Positions 1 to 6,822 of a DNA stretch of 15,795 nt are shown piece after piece. The notes below the pieces were generated by a model that made no database searches, was not told the origin of the DNA, and saw only the letters and a list, made by a program, of their open reading frames with translations. Numbering within the stretch: position 1 is the first letter of the stretch; the number at the start of each line of letters is the position of its first letter. The DNA lies in the NCBI GenBank assembly GCA_023413645.1, contig JAEZPN010000085.1, positions 1-15,795 on the forward strand. Reading direction: 5' to 3'. A program made the translations under genes and the position numbers. The stretch is from Bacteroidota bacterium (GTDB lineage Bacteria; Bacteroidota; Bacteroidia; Bacteroidales; Rikenellaceae).

Positions 1-549
1 ATTAGGCTAAATAGCGATGAGCGATACATGATTATGAATTGTATGCAGAGCATACGCCTTGAGCTTACCCATGCCGAGGACAAATACTCAAGTCACATCA
101 TCGCTGCAGGAATTGCCGTACTGTTGAATTTAAGTATGCGTTACTTTGAGCGTCAGCGCAGCTCACATCAAGACTCGGCAGATGTTATCGTAGCGAAATT
201 CCAGAAGCTAATTTACGACTACTTAAGTGGCTCGCGCGATGTGCTTCAGAAGCTTCCCACCGTGTCCTCGTGTGCCGATGTGCTACACATATCACCAAAC
301 TATCTCGGTGATGTGGTGCGCAAGAAGATGAAGTGCTCGGCACAACAACATATTCGCCAGATGGTGGTTAGGGAGGCAGCACACCAATTGCGCTACTCAT
401 CGCAATCAATAGGTGAGATTGGTTATAAGCTCGGCTTCAAATACCCGCACCACTTCACGCGCGTATTTAAGCAGGAGTTTGGTGCAACACCCCAAGAGTA
501 TCGCAATAAGGTGGTGCAATATTACGACATCAGCGAGAGAGAAAACTAA
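1..549 (+). CDS. AraC-family transcriptional regulator, 5'-truncated by window edge
   Basis: The frame is open from base 1. The first ATG at 28 is probably internal, because the residues before it continue without a stop, so the true start lies to the left. The C-terminal ~100 residues form the two helix-turn-helix motifs of the AraC/XylS DNA-binding domain. The first helix pair lies around LHISPNYLGDVVRKKM, and the second around IGEIGYKLGFKYPHHFTRVF, followed by the family ending FGATPQEYR. The segment before it (about residues 28-75 counted from the ATG at 28, ending in LLNLSMRYFERQ) resembles the linker of Bacteroidetes AraC proteins whose N-terminus is a cupin-like sensor. That sensor is missing here. 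It should bind DNA as an activator or repressor. Its target and ligand cannot be told from this fragment. The stop is followed within 20 bp by the promoter of a tRNA gene. Confidence 0.88.
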   Translation: MRLNSDERYMIMNCMQSIRLELTHAEDKYSSHIIAAGIAVLLNLSMRYFERQRSSHQDSADVIVAKFQKLIYDYLSGSRDVLQKLPTVSSCADVLHISPNYLGDVVRKKMKCSAQQHIRQMVVREAAHQLRYSSQSIGEIGYKLGFKYPHHFTRVFKQEFGATPQEYRNKVVQYYDISEREN

Positions 550-567
550 AAACAATAGAGTCAAAAT

Positions 568-598
568 TTTGTCATTTCAAAACTTTACACTATATTTG
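568..598 (+). promoter_or_regulatory. Bacteroidetes-type promoter of tRNA-Gln
   Basis: The -33 element TTTG is at 568-571 and the -7 element TATATTTG at 591-598, separated by exactly 19 bp. This matches the Bacteroidetes sigma-ABfr consensus TTTG / TAnnTTTG. The predicted start is about 605, leaving a short leader before the tRNA at 620. Confidence 0.8.
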
Positions 599-619
599 CA
601 ACCGCTTACGAGCAACGAT

Positions 620-690
620 TGAGCTATGGTGTAACGGTAACACAGCAGATTTTGGTTCTGTTATTCTGAGTTCGAATCTCGGTAGCTCAA
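620..690 (+). tRNA. tRNA-Gln (anticodon UUG)
   Basis: A complete cloverleaf can be folded by eye. The acceptor stem TGAGCTA (620-626) pairs perfectly with TAGCTCA (683-689), with discriminator A690. The U1-A72 pair is typical of tRNA-Gln. The D stem has three pairs (629-631 with 641-643). The anticodon stem GCAGA/TCTGT encloses loop TTTTGGT with anticodon TTG at 652-654. The T arm has loop TTCGAAT. The bases 691-693 read CCA, so the 3' CCA may be encoded. It has its own promoter upstream and an intrinsic terminator immediately downstream, so it is a single-gene transcription unit. Confidence 0.95.
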
Positions 691-698
691 CCAGAAAG

Positions 699-746
699 TC
701 CAACATGCACCACTGTATAAGATGGTTTGCATGTTGGATTTTTTTT
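699..746 (+). terminator. Rho-independent terminator of tRNA-Gln
   Basis: An 11-bp perfect stem joins TCCAACATGCA (699-709) to TGCATGTTGGA (728-738), followed by eight T (739-746). It sits nine bases after the tRNA discriminator. Its 3' arm also holds the -33 element of the next gene's promoter. Confidence 0.9.
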
Positions 747-755
747 GTATATTTG
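726..755 (+). promoter_or_regulatory. Promoter of the 5'-nucleotidase gene, overlapping the tRNA terminator
   Basis: TTTG at 726-729 and TATATTTG at 748-755 are separated by 18 bp. The predicted start is near 762, only about 12 nt before the ATG at 774. The -33 element lies inside the 3' arm of the tRNA-Gln terminator hairpin and the T tract fills the spacer. Confidence 0.7.
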
Positions 756-773
756 TGGCAAATATATAGATAT

Positions 774-1691
774 ATGGCTTTCCCTATTGAAAATAAACTT
801 GTCGTTGCGGTATCTTCTTCGGCGCTCTTCGACCTCTCGGAGTCGGATAAAATATACAACGAGTGCGGACTCGATGAGTACCGCCGCTACCAGGAGCAGA
901 ACATCGACAAGCCGCTGGCTAAGGGCGTTGCGTTCCCCTTCGTGAAGCGCTTACTCAGCTTCAATGAGATATTTGCCGAGGAGCAACCCGTGGAGGTTGT
1001 CCTTCTCTCGCGCAACTCTCCCGAGACGGGACTTCGCGTATTCCGTACCATTAAGCACTATGGCCTCGACATCACGCGTGCCTCGTTCTTCTCGGGCGAA
1101 TCGCCATATAAGTACTTGCCCGCCTTCAACGCATCGCTCTTCTTGTCGGCTTCGGAACGCGACGTTAAGCGCGCTTGCGACGCGGGATATGCTGCGGGCC
1201 GTGTTCTGGAGAGCGAAGTGCTTGACGATAGCTCGGATAATGAGTTGCGTATAGCCTTCGACTTCGATGGTGTTATTGCCGACGATGAGTCCGAGAAGAT
1301 ATACAAGGAGCATGGCTTACAGGCTTTCCATATCCACGAGGCTTCGACACAGCGACCTCTCGATCCTGGCCCTCTTGCCGACCTTTTGATGAAGATCTCG
1401 AACTTGCAGAAGCTCGAAACGCAACGTATCTCTAACAACCCCGAGTATCGCCGCTGGTTGAAGATATCCATTGTGACCGCGCGTAATGCGCCTGCGCATG
1501 AGCGCGTAGTCAACACCCTTAAGAGTTGGGGAGTGGAGGTTACCGAGGCCTTCTTCCTTGGTGGTATCTCAAAAGATAGAGTCCTCGAGATTATGCAACC
1601 CCACATATTCTTTGATGACCAAATGTCTCACCTTGATCACCTACGCAACGTACCCGGCGTACATATTCCCATGGGAATTGCAAACGAGTAA
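774..1691 (+). CDS. Cytosolic 5'-nucleotidase (NT5C1-like family, PF06189 type)
   Basis: This 305-residue soluble protein is expected to dephosphorylate nucleoside 5'-monophosphates (purine/pyrimidine salvage and overflow). The ATG at 774 was chosen over the in-frame ATG at 705. The latter lies inside the tRNA terminator, upstream of the promoter, while MAFPIENKLVVAVSSSALFD is the family-like N-terminus. HAD-type catalytic motifs are in the second half: DFDGV (D163 and D165, nucleophile and acid/base), IVTAR (T235), K267 and the metal-binding pair D281-D282. The first half repeats the same layout without the catalytic aspartates, which suggests a duplicated fold (see findings). The 94-residue membrane protein follows 11 nt later and is probably co-transcribed. 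The family assignment is by remembered similarity. Substrate preference is not visible. Confidence 0.87.
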   Translation: MAFPIENKLVVAVSSSALFDLSESDKIYNECGLDEYRRYQEQNIDKPLAKGVAFPFVKRLLSFNEIFAEEQPVEVVLLSRNSPETGLRVFRTIKHYGLDITRASFFSGESPYKYLPAFNASLFLSASERDVKRACDAGYAAGRVLESEVLDDSSDNELRIAFDFDGVIADDESEKIYKEHGLQAFHIHEASTQRPLDPGPLADLLMKISNLQKLETQRISNNPEYRRWLKISIVTARNAPAHERVVNTLKSWGVEVTEAFFLGGISKDRVLEIMQPHIFFDDQMSHLDHLRNVPGVHIPMGIANE

Positions 1692-1702
1692 GCGAAGCAT
1701 TG

Positions 1703-1987
1703 ATGAAGCAGATGTTTATAAAGATTCGTGATTCGATAAGGCATTTCTTTGCGCGCCTATCATTCCGTACAGGTGTTGTTGTTCTAGTGATATGCCTATT
1801 GTGCTATGTTATATCCTTTGCTCAGGCGCTTTTGCCCATCTCTGCCGAGGCTAAGAGTGTGTTGTTTATTATCTTTTTCGGCTTGGCTAAGGTGGCGCAA
1901 TACTCAGGTCTTGCCATTGTCGGTGTTAAGGGCTGGCAGCGCATAAAGTCGTGGTTTAAGCGCAAGAAGCGAGATAAGCGAGTATAG
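1703..1987 (+). CDS. Small membrane protein of unknown function, two TM helices
   Basis: This is a 94-residue protein that I do not recognise. ATG 1703 is preferred. A TTG codon directly before it (1700) would add only one residue. The first ~22 residues are basic (KIRDSIRHFFARLSFR). Two hydrophobic segments follow, about residues 25-46 (VVVLVICLLCYVISFAQALL) and 52-75 (around FIIFFGLAKVAQYSGLAIVG). The tail is strongly basic (KSWFKRKKRDKRV). By the positive-inside rule both ends should face the cytoplasm, giving a helical hairpin in the inner membrane. It lies 11 nt after the 5'-nucleotidase gene and 42 nt before the lipoprotein gene, so it may be the middle gene of a three-gene transcript. 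No function can be assigned. Confidence 0.72.
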   Translation: MKQMFIKIRDSIRHFFARLSFRTGVVVLVICLLCYVISFAQALLPISAEAKSVLFIIFFGLAKVAQYSGLAIVGVKGWQRIKSWFKRKKRDKRV

Positions 1988-2029
1988 TCGTAGAGACTAA
2001 AATTGAAAGTTAATTACCTAATATTACCT

Positions 2030-4045
2030 ATGAGATTTTCAATAATTACACTTAAGGTGGCGGTGTTTGCTATGGTACTAATGACCGTATGCGCATGCTC
2101 GCCTGAGATTACCTTCACCCCTACGCCCGATGACGATGAGGAGGTTGTTAACCCCGACGATAATAAGGACGATGATGAGAAAACTGAGGAGGAGAACGAC
2201 CCAAAGAGTGACGACGAGAAGAACGAGACGGGTGATGACAATGACGACAATGATGTGGGTAACTCCGAGGTTAATAACCCTGACGTAAATGGCGATGTTA
2301 CGCCATGGACAGGTGCTTGGGCTAGTGATGCTGGCATGGACGCTGTGGGCTCGGATGTCGATTTCTTCTACGAGGCGAACTCATTTACAAACACCGTTGT
2401 CGTGACATTCAATGGTTCTACAGCGACTGTAGAGTCATCTAACTCTAATATCAAGACTAACATTTCGGGGGCATACGTTACTATCGACATGCTCACAAAT
2501 AGCGTGTCGGGAGTAGAGATCATTGCGCTTGGTCAGAGCTCGGATGGTGGCCTCAAAATCTATGGCGACAAGAAGTTCAAACTCACGCTTAGCGGTCTCG
2601 ACCTCACATCTAAGAGAGGCCCAGCTATCAACTCGCAGTGCAAAAAGCGCATGTTCCTAAACCTTACAAATGGCACTACAAACCGCATCGCAGACATCGC
2701 AAACTACACTGATGACGCATATACTCTCCCTGGTTCGTATAACGAGGACCGCAAGGGTGCCTTCTTCTCAGAGGGTCATATCATCGTAAGTGGCGAGGGT
2801 GCACTCGTAGCAGCGGGCAAATATAAGCATGCTATCGCTACTGATGGTTACTACTACCAGCGTCCTGGTACTACAATCGCTATTACTGCGGCAGCGAAGA
2901 ATGCACTCCATGTTAAGGGTGATGACGAGGACCAGATTGGTGCATGGTTTAAGGGTGGCTTGTTCTATGCACGTGTGGCAAGCACAGCTGGTAAGGGTGT
3001 GAAGTGCGACTACGACATTGTTATCGATGGCGGTAAGTTTGATGTTGAGACATCGGGAAATGCCGAGTATGACTCTACCGAGGCTGATACATCGTCTGCA
3101 GCGGCTCTAAAGAGCGATACGCATATCGAGATTAATGACGGTGATTTTGTATTCAAGTCGACTGGTTCTGGTGGTAAGTGTATAAACTGCGATGGCTCGC
3201 TCACCATCAACGGAGGTAATCTTAACCTCACAACAACGGGTAAGCGCTACGAGTATAATAGAAATACAACCTCTTCGCCCAAGGCTATTAAGGTGGACGG
3301 TGCACTCATTGTAAATGGTGGCGTAACCGATATCAACGTCACTGGCGCAAGCGAGGGCTCTGAGGGCGTGGAGAGTAAGTCTACAATTACGTTCAACGGT
3401 GGCGAGATGATGGTTAAGTCATATGACGACGGCATCAACGCAAAGTCGGATATCACAATCAACGGCGGTAAGATTTACACCTACGGCACAAACAATGATG
3501 GTATGGACTCTAACGGCACACTCACGATGAAGGGTGGTTTGGTTATCGGTGTAGGTGGCAACGCTCCAGAGACAGGTGTCGATGTTGACGTAAGTAGCAA
3601 CTGGAAGATTCAGGGTGGTACCATGATTGGTTTTGGTGGTTCGATGATGGCATCGCCATCTACCGCAAGCAGCCAGTGCATGTTGGTATATAACGGCCTC
3701 ACTGCTACTGCAGGAGAGGTGGTAACGCTCCTCGACTCTTCGGATAATGTTATCGTGTCGTTCGAGTACCCATTGACAAAGAGCGGTGCTACATTGCTCC
3801 TCTCTTGTCCAGAGATTGTTAAGAATAGTACATATAAGGTATGGCAGGGTGGTACCATCACTAACCCCGCAGACGAGTGGTTGTATTGGTCTATCGAGGG
3901 TGCCATGTCTGGTGGCTCGGAACTCAATACGTTTACTCCCACAAGCACAATAACGACTGTCGGTAGCTCATCGGGTGGTGGTCCTGGTGGCGGTGGTGGT
4001 CCTGGTGGCGGCGGTGGCGGCGGTGGCGGCGGCTGGCCATGGTAA
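2030..4045 (+). CDS. Lipoprotein with carbohydrate-binding beta-helix (Cthe_2159-like), Gly-rich C-terminus
   Basis: A 671-residue secreted protein. The ATG at 2030 is chosen because it gives a clean type II signal peptide: a basic/hydrophobic N-terminus, then VCAC with the lipid-carrying Cys at residue 23. A TTG at 2003 would add nine residues. Residues ~34-76 are an Asp/Glu/Asn-rich acidic spacer. Residues ~110-620 hold repeated short strands with Asn/Gly turns (ITINGGKIYTYG, LTINGGNLNLTT, ITFNGGEMMVKS, INDGDFVFKS), the pattern of a parallel beta-helix. They include the family-like stretches INSQCKKRMFLNL and KGAFFSEGHIIVSGEG. Cthe_2159 relatives bind acidic polysaccharides such as polygalacturonate with calcium. 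That role is inferred here. The last 26 residues are nearly all Gly with two Pro, ending WPW. No consensus promoter was found in the 42-bp gap upstream, so read-through from 726-755 is possible. A strong hairpin terminates it. Confidence 0.83.
   Translation: MRFSIITLKVAVFAMVLMTVCACSPEITFTPTPDDDEEVVNPDDNKDDDEKTEEENDPKSDDEKNETGDDNDDNDVGNSEVNNPDVNGDVTPWTGAWASDAGMDAVGSDVDFFYEANSFTNTVVVTFNGSTATVESSNSNIKTNISGAYVTIDMLTNSVSGVEIIALGQSSDGGLKIYGDKKFKLTLSGLDLTSKRGPAINSQCKKRMFLNLTNGTTNRIADIANYTDDAYTLPGSYNEDRKGAFFSEGHIIVSGEGALVAAGKYKHAIATDGYYYQRPGTTIAITAAAKNALHVKGDDEDQIGAWFKGGLFYARVASTAGKGVKCDYDIVIDGGKFDVETSGNAEYDSTEADTSSAAALKSDTHIEINDGDFVFKSTGSGGKCINCDGSLTINGGNLNLTTTGKRYEYNRNTTSSPKAIKVDGALIVNGGVTDINVTGASEGSEGVESKSTITFNGGEMMVKSYDDGINAKSDITINGGKIYTYGTNNDGMDSNGTLTMKGGLVIGVGGNAPETGVDVDVSSNWKIQGGTMIGFGGSMMASPSTASSQCMLVYNGLTATAGEVVTLLDSSDNVIVSFEYPLTKSGATLLLSCPEIVKNSTYKVWQGGTITNPADEWLYWSIEGAMSGGSELNTFTPTSTITTVGSSSGGGPGGGGGPGGGGGGGGGGWPW
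3974..4033 (+). repeat. In-frame GGY tandem repeat coding the poly-Gly tail
   Basis: Two perfect 18-bp units (3974-3991 and 3992-4009, each encoding GGGPGG) are followed by two perfect 9-bp GGCGGTGGC units (4010-4018, 4019-4027) and two further GGC codons. It encodes the Gly/Pro tail of the lipoprotein. Such an array is prone to slippage, so tail length may vary between strains. Confidence 0.9.
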
Positions 4046-4053
4046 GAGCATAA

Positions 4054-4092
4054 AATAATAGGATGTCCTTTCGGGCATCCTATTATTGTTTT
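4054..4092 (+). terminator. Strong, possibly bidirectional terminator between convergent genes
   Basis: A 12-bp perfect stem joins AATAATAGGATG (4054-4065) to CATCCTATTATT (4076-4087). It extends three more pairs toward a TTTC loop (4069-4072) and is followed by GTTTTG. On the minus strand the hairpin is followed by TTTTA, so it can also serve the gene ending at 4109. Confidence 0.85.
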
Positions 4093-4108
4093 GTGGTGTG
4101 AGTGCTAC

Positions 4109-4507
4109 TTATGCTACAGTAAAACCTCCTGCACCGTCTTCTACGACATTACCACCGTTGGCAGAGACATGATTGCGTAGTGTAGCCATAAATTCGTCGT
4201 GCTTTGTGGCCTGAACTTCGTATGTAACGCCACTCTTCCATGTTAGCGCAATCTTCTTTGCGAAGCCATGCTTCTTTATTGTCGCTGAGGCGAGGTCGGC
4301 GTAGAAGTGTGCGAACGATACGTCCACACCCTTTACAAAGCCCTCTGCCATAGGTGCCCAGAAGCGCACAGCCTTACTGGGGCGTGCAAATACAACGCGC
4401 TGGTTAGTTAAATAGAAGGTGCCCTGTTCTACGTTAAAGAAACTTCTAATGTGAACCCCCTTCACTTCCAATACAATACTCTCGTTGTTTCCCAATGTAA
4501 AGTCCAT
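4109..4507 (-). CDS. GRAM/PH-like domain protein, function unknown
   Basis: A 132-residue soluble protein without signal peptide or TM segment. Residues ~8-45 fit the start of a GRAM/bacterial PH-like fold: an opening strand pair ending in GTFYLTNQRVVFARPS, a motif common in membrane-associated GRAM domains. Further beta strands follow (KIALTWKSGVTYEVQA), then a final helix (KHDEFMATLRNHV). The last ~15 residues are Gly/Val-rich. Such domains often bind lipid headgroups or act as protein-interaction modules, so a role at the inner face of the membrane is plausible but inferred. It lies 44 nt downstream of the 12-TM zinc-ribbon gene, with no clear promoter between, so it is probably the last gene of the three-gene minus-strand operon. 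Confidence 0.7.
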   Translation of the reverse strand: MDFTLGNNESIVLEVKGVHIRSFFNVEQGTFYLTNQRVVFARPSKAVRFWAPMAEGFVKGVDVSFAHFYADLASATIKKHGFAKKIALTWKSGVTYEVQATKHDEFMATLRNHVSANGGNVVEDGAGGFTVA

Positions 4508-4551
4508 AATCGCAGTTTTATAAGGTTAGTATCTTCTGTTTTGTCGCAGTC

Positions 4552-6132
4552 CTAAATCAGTTCGCGCCACTTAGCGATTACATTCTCGCGACCATTTAGA
4601 CGAATGATGACGTAGATATATGCTGCTGCGCATACTATCTGATTTAACATCGCGTGCAATGCTGTAACTGCGTAGGGGGCATCCATGAGCGCGGTAAGGT
4701 AATTTGATAGTGGGCATAGAGCTGCTGCGGTAATTATAATCTTTGAGAGAATATCGCACTCTGCAGTCCAGATGTAGAGGAAGTAGCCAGTTGCCAATGC
4801 TAATGCGCCATGAATATATATGATTAAGATGCTACCATTAAAATCAGCCACTCCTGACATGTATAGTAGGTACATTAAAGTACCTCCGGCTATCATAAGG
4901 ATATAGCCCAATAGCGATCTCTTTTTGCCGTTTGAAGTTTTGTTTATTAGGTACATTGTCGCAATGGCCATCAATGGTATATATAAGCCGAAAGCACCAA
5001 AGATATGTTCGATGAGGTTTGCATTGCTGCTAATATATAAATCGAGTGAGAATGCAATACCCTCTATTAAACTTAATACCCACGATACACAACAAGCTAT
5101 TGCAATACCTGCGAAGATGTAAAGCATGCGTGTAAGTTTGCTCTTTGGAGAGTTGCTCTCTACGACTCTTGCTTCCACCGCGTTATACTCCTCTGCGGAG
5201 AGCTGTGGCGCACTTTTGCTGAGTGATATGATTGCAAAGAACGATATTACGCCAACAATAGCGAAGAGTGCTAGGTGTAGTAGAGAGTAGAGTGTTAAAA
5301 CAACGAGGGCACCCTCATGCTCTACGATGCCGCCAAACGCGCAACACTTGAAGATAAACTCTACAACAAACTCTGTGGCAATGATGATAAGGGTTAAGAG
5401 TGTTAGGGTAGTAGCTAACTTTACAAATCTCTTTGCACTCTCGGATACCAAGTTTGATGCTTGCATCTTTCGTAGGTTCTTCCACACTACGAATACTCCA
5501 AATATGCTAATGGCAACGCCCAGTAGGTTGATGAAAGATGTATGTGTGTAGTCAGCAGAGATATAATCCCAGTAGTGGTAATATGGTTCGCTATATTTAA
5601 CGATGTATGCCAGGCTGAGCAACCAACCGATGGTGGCTATGAGTACTCCCGATGCTATTTTGCGTGTGTGTGCTGCCTTATCGGGCGTGGTTTGCGCATC
5701 AGCAAAACGTCGTAGATAGTAGCATGCTATGAATGATGATACAATAGGAATTACTACCATTAAAAGATCATTAATTGTTACACCATGCCATGATGCCATG
5801 CCAGAAATAACGCTATTGAATGATAATTCTGTATTATATAAATACCAGTTACCGTCGTCATAGTCACATATCATTGAAATTGCAAACAATAATATCATGA
5901 GGTATATTGTTGAAATTGAACTTATAACCAAGCCTATAATGCCGAGGTTTCGGCTATACTTTGCGTAGTATGAGTTCTTGATGAGGCCGTCTGCGTTCTT
6001 TGCTGGTGCCTCTACGGCGGGTGCTGCTACCTCCTCGATGCGCTCGAATTTGTAGCCACACTGACTGCAGAAGTTTGCGTTAGTATTAGTGAGTGGCGCG
6101 CCACACTGACTGCAAAATTTTATCTGTGCCAT
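4552..6132 (-). CDS. Zinc-ribbon polytopic membrane protein, function unknown
   Basis: A 526-residue protein that I cannot assign to a characterised family. The N-terminus holds two CSQCG knuckles (C7, C10 and C22, C25), a classic zinc ribbon. A short Ala/Pro/Glu-rich linker follows (about 32-48). From residue ~62 there are about twelve hydrophobic segments, near 64-88, 122-140, 159-178, 200-217, 237-258, 275-303, 335-366, 373-396, 405-426, 432-455, 462-482 and 488-510. A hydrophilic loop (~306-332) divides the membrane part into two sets of about six. The C-terminus is short and basic. No transporter signature, ATPase motif or enzyme motif was seen. The gene begins 18 nt after the upstream 4-TM gene ends and is followed by the GRAM/PH-like gene, so the three products may act together at the inner membrane. 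That is inference. Confidence 0.8.
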   Translation of the reverse strand: MAQIKFCSQCGAPLTNTNANFCSQCGYKFERIEEVAAPAVEAPAKNADGLIKNSYYAKYSRNLGIIGLVISSISTIYLMILLFAISMICDYDDGNWYLYNTELSFNSVISGMASWHGVTINDLLMVVIPIVSSFIACYYLRRFADAQTTPDKAAHTRKIASGVLIATIGWLLSLAYIVKYSEPYYHYWDYISADYTHTSFINLLGVAISIFGVFVVWKNLRKMQASNLVSESAKRFVKLATTLTLLTLIIIATEFVVEFIFKCCAFGGIVEHEGALVVLTLYSLLHLALFAIVGVISFFAIISLSKSAPQLSAEEYNAVEARVVESNSPKSKLTRMLYIFAGIAIACCVSWVLSLIEGIAFSLDLYISSNANLIEHIFGAFGLYIPLMAIATMYLINKTSNGKKRSLLGYILMIAGGTLMYLLYMSGVADFNGSILIIYIHGALALATGYFLYIWTAECDILSKIIITAAALCPLSNYLTALMDAPYAVTALHAMLNQIVCAAAYIYVIIRLNGRENVIAKWRELI

Positions 6133-6150
6133 AGTATCTTAGTTTAATTG

Positions 6151-6684
6151 TTATTCCCATTCGTCGTCTTCGTTCTCGCTTGCTTTATTCGCGTTGTTCT
6201 CCTCGCTATCCTCGCTATCTTCGCTCTCCTTGGCGTTTTTGTTGGGTAGCTCTTTATTCTTGGCCGCTTCTTCCTTAGTCTTCTTGTGCTGAGGAAGTAC
6301 AACGAGGATTAGGTCTACCACAAGGAACAGTACGAAGATGCTCGCGAAAATCACAAGCAAGCCCACATACTTAATGGCGTTATCCTTATCGAGGAACATG
6401 TCGATAACAAGGCAGATGATGAGTGCTGCCGAGATATACGCCATGAGGTATTTCCAATACTTTCTGCCCTCTGTAGGTTTGCCCTTCTCTTCTCCCGTTG
6501 CCTCGGTTTCACCCTTATCCTTGCGGATGATTCGTGCAAGATTGGGGATGCCCGTTAAAGCACCAATGTTAAGCATGATAAATGGCCACAAACCGTCTTG
6601 AGGAAACTTTATGGCAAGGTACAATGAGAGGATGTAGATCGGAAAAAAGATGACATAGATTGATTTCTCCCAAGATGTCTTCAT
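6151..6684 (-). CDS. Four-TM membrane protein with acidic C-terminal tail, function unknown
   Basis: A 177-residue protein that I do not recognise. Hydrophobic segments lie near residues 8-27, 31-50, 77-97 and 105-130. The second and third are separated by a charged loop (about 51-76, rich in Lys/Glu/Gly). The last ~45 residues are hydrophilic, first Lys-rich, then strongly acidic with SED repeats (SEDSEDSEEN) and ending EDDEWE, probably disordered in the cytoplasm. It is the first gene of the minus-strand operon with the zinc-ribbon and GRAM/PH-like genes, behind a canonical promoter at 6739-6769 and with a ~48-nt leader. The tail could be a protein-interaction segment. No evidence for a specific activity. 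Confidence 0.75.
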   Translation of the reverse strand: MKTSWEKSIYVIFFPIYILSLYLAIKFPQDGLWPFIMLNIGALTGIPNLARIIRKDKGETEATGEEKGKPTEGRKYWKYLMAYISAALIICLVIDMFLDKDNAIKYVGLLVIFASIFVLFLVVDLILVVLPQHKKTKEEAAKNKELPNKNAKESEDSEDSEENNANKASENEDDEWE

Positions 6685-6738
6685 AGTTGTAAAAATTATG
6701 TATGTTTATAAATTACGGGATTAGGAGTTATTTAATAA

Positions 6739-6769
6739 CAAATATAGGAAACTTTTCGCAAAAATCAAA
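6739..6769 (-). promoter_or_regulatory. Promoter of the three-gene minus-strand membrane operon
   Basis: Reading the minus strand, TTTG lies at 6769-6766 and TATATTTG at 6746-6739, separated by 19 bp, a canonical Bacteroidetes promoter. The expected start is near 6732, giving a leader of about 48 nt before the ATG at 6684. Confidence 0.75.
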
Positions 6770-6781
6770 ATCTGCGACCAC

Positions 6782-6822
6782 AAAAAGTAAGAGTAGCAAC
6801 CGCCTACTTGCGATTGCTACTC
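6782..6822 (-). terminator. uvrC intrinsic terminator, stem includes the stop codon
   Basis: On the minus strand GAGTAGCAA (6822-6814) pairs with TTGCTACTC (6799-6791), nine perfect pairs plus an inner CGC/GCG after one mismatch. TTACTTTTT follows. The uvrC stop TAG (6819-6817) lies inside the 5' arm. Confidence 0.8.

Noticed and set aside
705..773. Upstream ATG extension of the 5'-nucleotidase
   Set aside because: The extra residues would be encoded by the tRNA terminator and promoter, and the protein's family-like start is at 774.
1058..1606. A 182-codon open frame antisense to the 5'-nucleotidase gene
   Set aside because: Low-complexity Ser/Arg-rich translation with no family features. 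It overlaps a clearly coding gene and has no promoter.
3974..4033. Tandem repeat considered as a CRISPR or mobile-element end
   Set aside because: The units are in-frame GGY codons without spacers and simply encode a poly-Gly tail.
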